A DNA stretch of 6,427 nucleotides, from positions 1 to 6,427 of the forward strand of contig CAJQMS010000063.1 of the NCBI GenBank assembly GCA_905479505.1, given 5' to 3'. Positions within the stretch are counted from its first letter, which is position 1. Every line of letters starts with the position of its first letter. The DNA is from an uncultured Burkholderiales Genera incertae sedis bacterium. Lineage in GTDB: Bacteria > Pseudomonadota > Gammaproteobacteria > Burkholderiales > Eutrophovitaceae. Shown piece after piece: positions 5,353 to 6,427 of this stretch. Both the position numbers and the translations under genes were made by a program. The notes under the pieces were generated by a model that was not told the origin of the DNA, did not search any database, and saw nothing but the letters and a program-made list of their open reading frames with translations.

Positions 5353-6039
5353 TTGTCGTTGATCATTGGAATTGATGGGTGTCGAGCAGGCTGGTTTGCA
5401 GTTTGGCACGATCACGAAAAGGTCATTCAATCCAAAGTATTTCGATATGCAAGCGACCTAATTACACACTTCAAAACCAATAAACCCATTATTATCGGGA
5501 TTGATATGCCCGTTGTTTTAAGTGACTCAATCCCAAGGGAGGCAGATCAGCTGGCTAGAAAGTTACTAGGTAAAAAATCTTCGTCTATCTTTACGGCTCC
5601 CACACCTGGAATGTTGCGCCAAACAAGCTATGAAGATGTCACGAAATTTTCTAAAGAAAATTACGGGAAGTCTATTTCAATTCAATCTTGGCACTTATTT
5701 CCGAAAATTAAAGACCTCAGAAAAATCACAGATTGCAAGCACCTCGATATCCATGAAATTCATCCGGAATTAAGTTTTCGATCGATGAATAACGATGTTG
5801 TAATTTTGGAGCGAAAAAAAGACTCAAAAGGATTTGAGATAAGAGAAGCTCTTTTAAAACGCGAATTTTCCACGCTGGATTTTCAGGGAATACGAGATCA
5901 ATACCTTAAAAAAGACGTGGCGAATGACGACATTTTAGATGCCTTGGCCGTCTTATGGAGCGCGCAAAGAGTGGCCCGCAGAGAAGCTACTTTTTTACCC
6001 GCCAATCCAAATAAGCCAAAGATGTCGATCGCCTTTTAA
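5353..6039 (+). CDS. DUF429 family protein, predicted RNase H-fold nuclease
   Basis: This encodes 228 residues. The DUF429 (PF04250) hallmarks appear in order: IIGIDGCRAGWFAVW (4-18, with D8), IGIDMPVVL (48-56, D51), KKSSSIFTAP (74-83), SIQSWHLFPKIKDLR (109-123), HEIHPELSF (134-142, E135 and E139) and NDDILDALAVLWSA (191-204, D192, D193 and D196). The acidic residues fit the predicted RNase H-like metal site. The nuclease activity is a fold prediction for the family, and no biological role is established as far as I know. All key acidic positions are present, so the protein looks intact. There is no signal peptide. It starts with TTG and is coupled to the PhyH gene. The sampled rows are about 37-38% GC, lower than the left end of the window. 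It converges on the right-edge gene with 7 bases between stop codons and no visible terminator. Confidence 0.88.
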   Translation: MSLIIGIDGCRAGWFAVWHDHEKVIQSKVFRYASDLITHFKTNKPIIIGIDMPVVLSDSIPREADQLARKLLGKKSSSIFTAPTPGMLRQTSYEDVTKFSKENYGKSISIQSWHLFPKIKDLRKITDCKHLDIHEIHPELSFRSMNNDVVILERKKDSKGFEIREALLKREFSTLDFQGIRDQYLKKDVANDDILDALAVLWSAQRVARREATFLPANPNKPKMSIAF

Positions 6040-6046
6040 CAGGCTT

Positions 6047-6427
6047 TCACATAAAAATTCGGACACCAAACTCAATATTCCACTTAAAGGAGAACGGAGT
6101 ACTATCTCCCCATAGTGTCGTTCCGGGTCGAACGTAGTACATTGTTTTACCCTCTACGAAACGACCATACTCCAAATCGAACGTACCAGTGGATTGGTCG
6201 TTTCTTTCATGATCCCAAATGAAAGCAGGATCCGACATTAAATAGTATCCGTCAGTGAGGATTTTGACTGTTGTTCCCTTGATCGTTGTATTTCTTGAAT
6301 CCGAGCTTGAGGATCCACCCAAGGTATCAACATATTGAATAGAAGGGAAAGTAACTATTTTCGCTTCAGGAAATCTCATAAATCCAGTCACCACCGGAGA
6401 GATCGTGTATTTATCTCCGCCCAGCGC
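6047..6427 (-). CDS. C-terminal part of a probable outer-membrane beta-barrel protein (partial)
   Basis: The frame is open to the right edge, so only the last 126 residues are seen and the true start lies outside. Internal ATG or GTG codons, such as the GTG at 6394, are not convincing starts because coding continues upstream with ALGGDKYTISPVV. The sequence alternates hydrophobic and polar residues in strand-like stretches: GYYLMSDPAFIW, GTFDLEYGRFV, KTMYYVRPGTTLWG. It ends FSFKWNIEFGVRIFM, like the closing strand of a porin-type barrel, although the last residue is M rather than the usual F. It resembles transporter-like barrel proteins of the meta-pathway phenol-degradation type (PF13557), but I am not sure of that family. 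A GSSSSDSRN stretch may be a surface loop. No function can be assigned. Confidence 0.65.
   Translation of the reverse strand, partial: ALGGDKYTISPVVTGFMRFPEAKIVTFPSIQYVDTLGGSSSSDSRNTTIKGTTVKILTDGYYLMSDPAFIWDHERNDQSTGTFDLEYGRFVEGKTMYYVRPGTTLWGDSTPFSFKWNIEFGVRIFM

Noticed and set aside
178..6039. A defence island or mobile element containing the DUF429 nuclease-like gene
   Set aside because: No transposase, integrase, direct repeats, attachment site or known defence genes are visible, and the neighbours are ordinary respiratory and envelope genes.
6029..6043. GCCT/AGGC hairpin between the convergent DUF429 and beta-barrel genes as a terminator
   Set aside because: A 4-bp stem with no adjacent T-run, and it overlaps the DUF429 coding end. 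Too weak to support.

Overview
The window looks like a stretch of a Gram-negative, probably gammaproteobacterial chromosome. The main clue is a minus-strand operon of three predicted lipoproteins: a COG3014-type TPR protein, a YcfL-type (DUF1425) protein and the penicillin-binding-protein activator LpoB. YcfL and LpoB are also neighbours in Escherichia coli. Two exported c-type cytochromes and the end of a probable outer-membrane beta-barrel fit a respiring, two-membraned cell. I cannot name a genus. No tRNA, rRNA, transposase, integrase or CRISPR array is visible.

Layout, left to right. Positions 1-60 may hold the last codons of a plus-strand gene. A strong hairpin (121-160) then ends a minus-strand gene for a monoheme cytochrome c (178-630). 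Divergent from it is a small plus-strand DCC-family (DUF393) thiol-disulfide oxidoreductase-like gene (793-1176). It converges on the lipoprotein operon, which is read leftward from a near-consensus sigma-70 promoter at 3619-3647: COG3014 protein (2224-3594), YcfL (1823-2206), LpoB (1233-1811). A cytochrome c4-like diheme protein (3778-4356) diverges from that operon. After a 169-base gap with several small inverted repeats comes a plus-strand pair: a PhyH-family Fe(II)/2-oxoglutarate oxygenase (4526-5344) and a DUF429 predicted RNase H-fold protein (5353-6039). The second gene starts with TTG, and its ribosome site overlaps the first gene's stop codon. The right end is the 3' part of a minus-strand beta-barrel-like gene (6047-6427) that runs off the edge.

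How the genes work together. The three lipoproteins would be anchored at the outer membrane. By homology, LpoB stimulates a class A penicillin-binding protein, so the operon probably acts in cell-wall synthesis; the roles of its two partners are not established. The cytochromes would carry electrons in the periplasm. The PhyH-DUF429 pair is the least explained unit: translational coupling suggests linked expression, but substrate and pathway cannot be read from the sequence. No clear mobile or defence system is present. Most of the window reads as ordinary chromosomal genes, with a few points worth checking.
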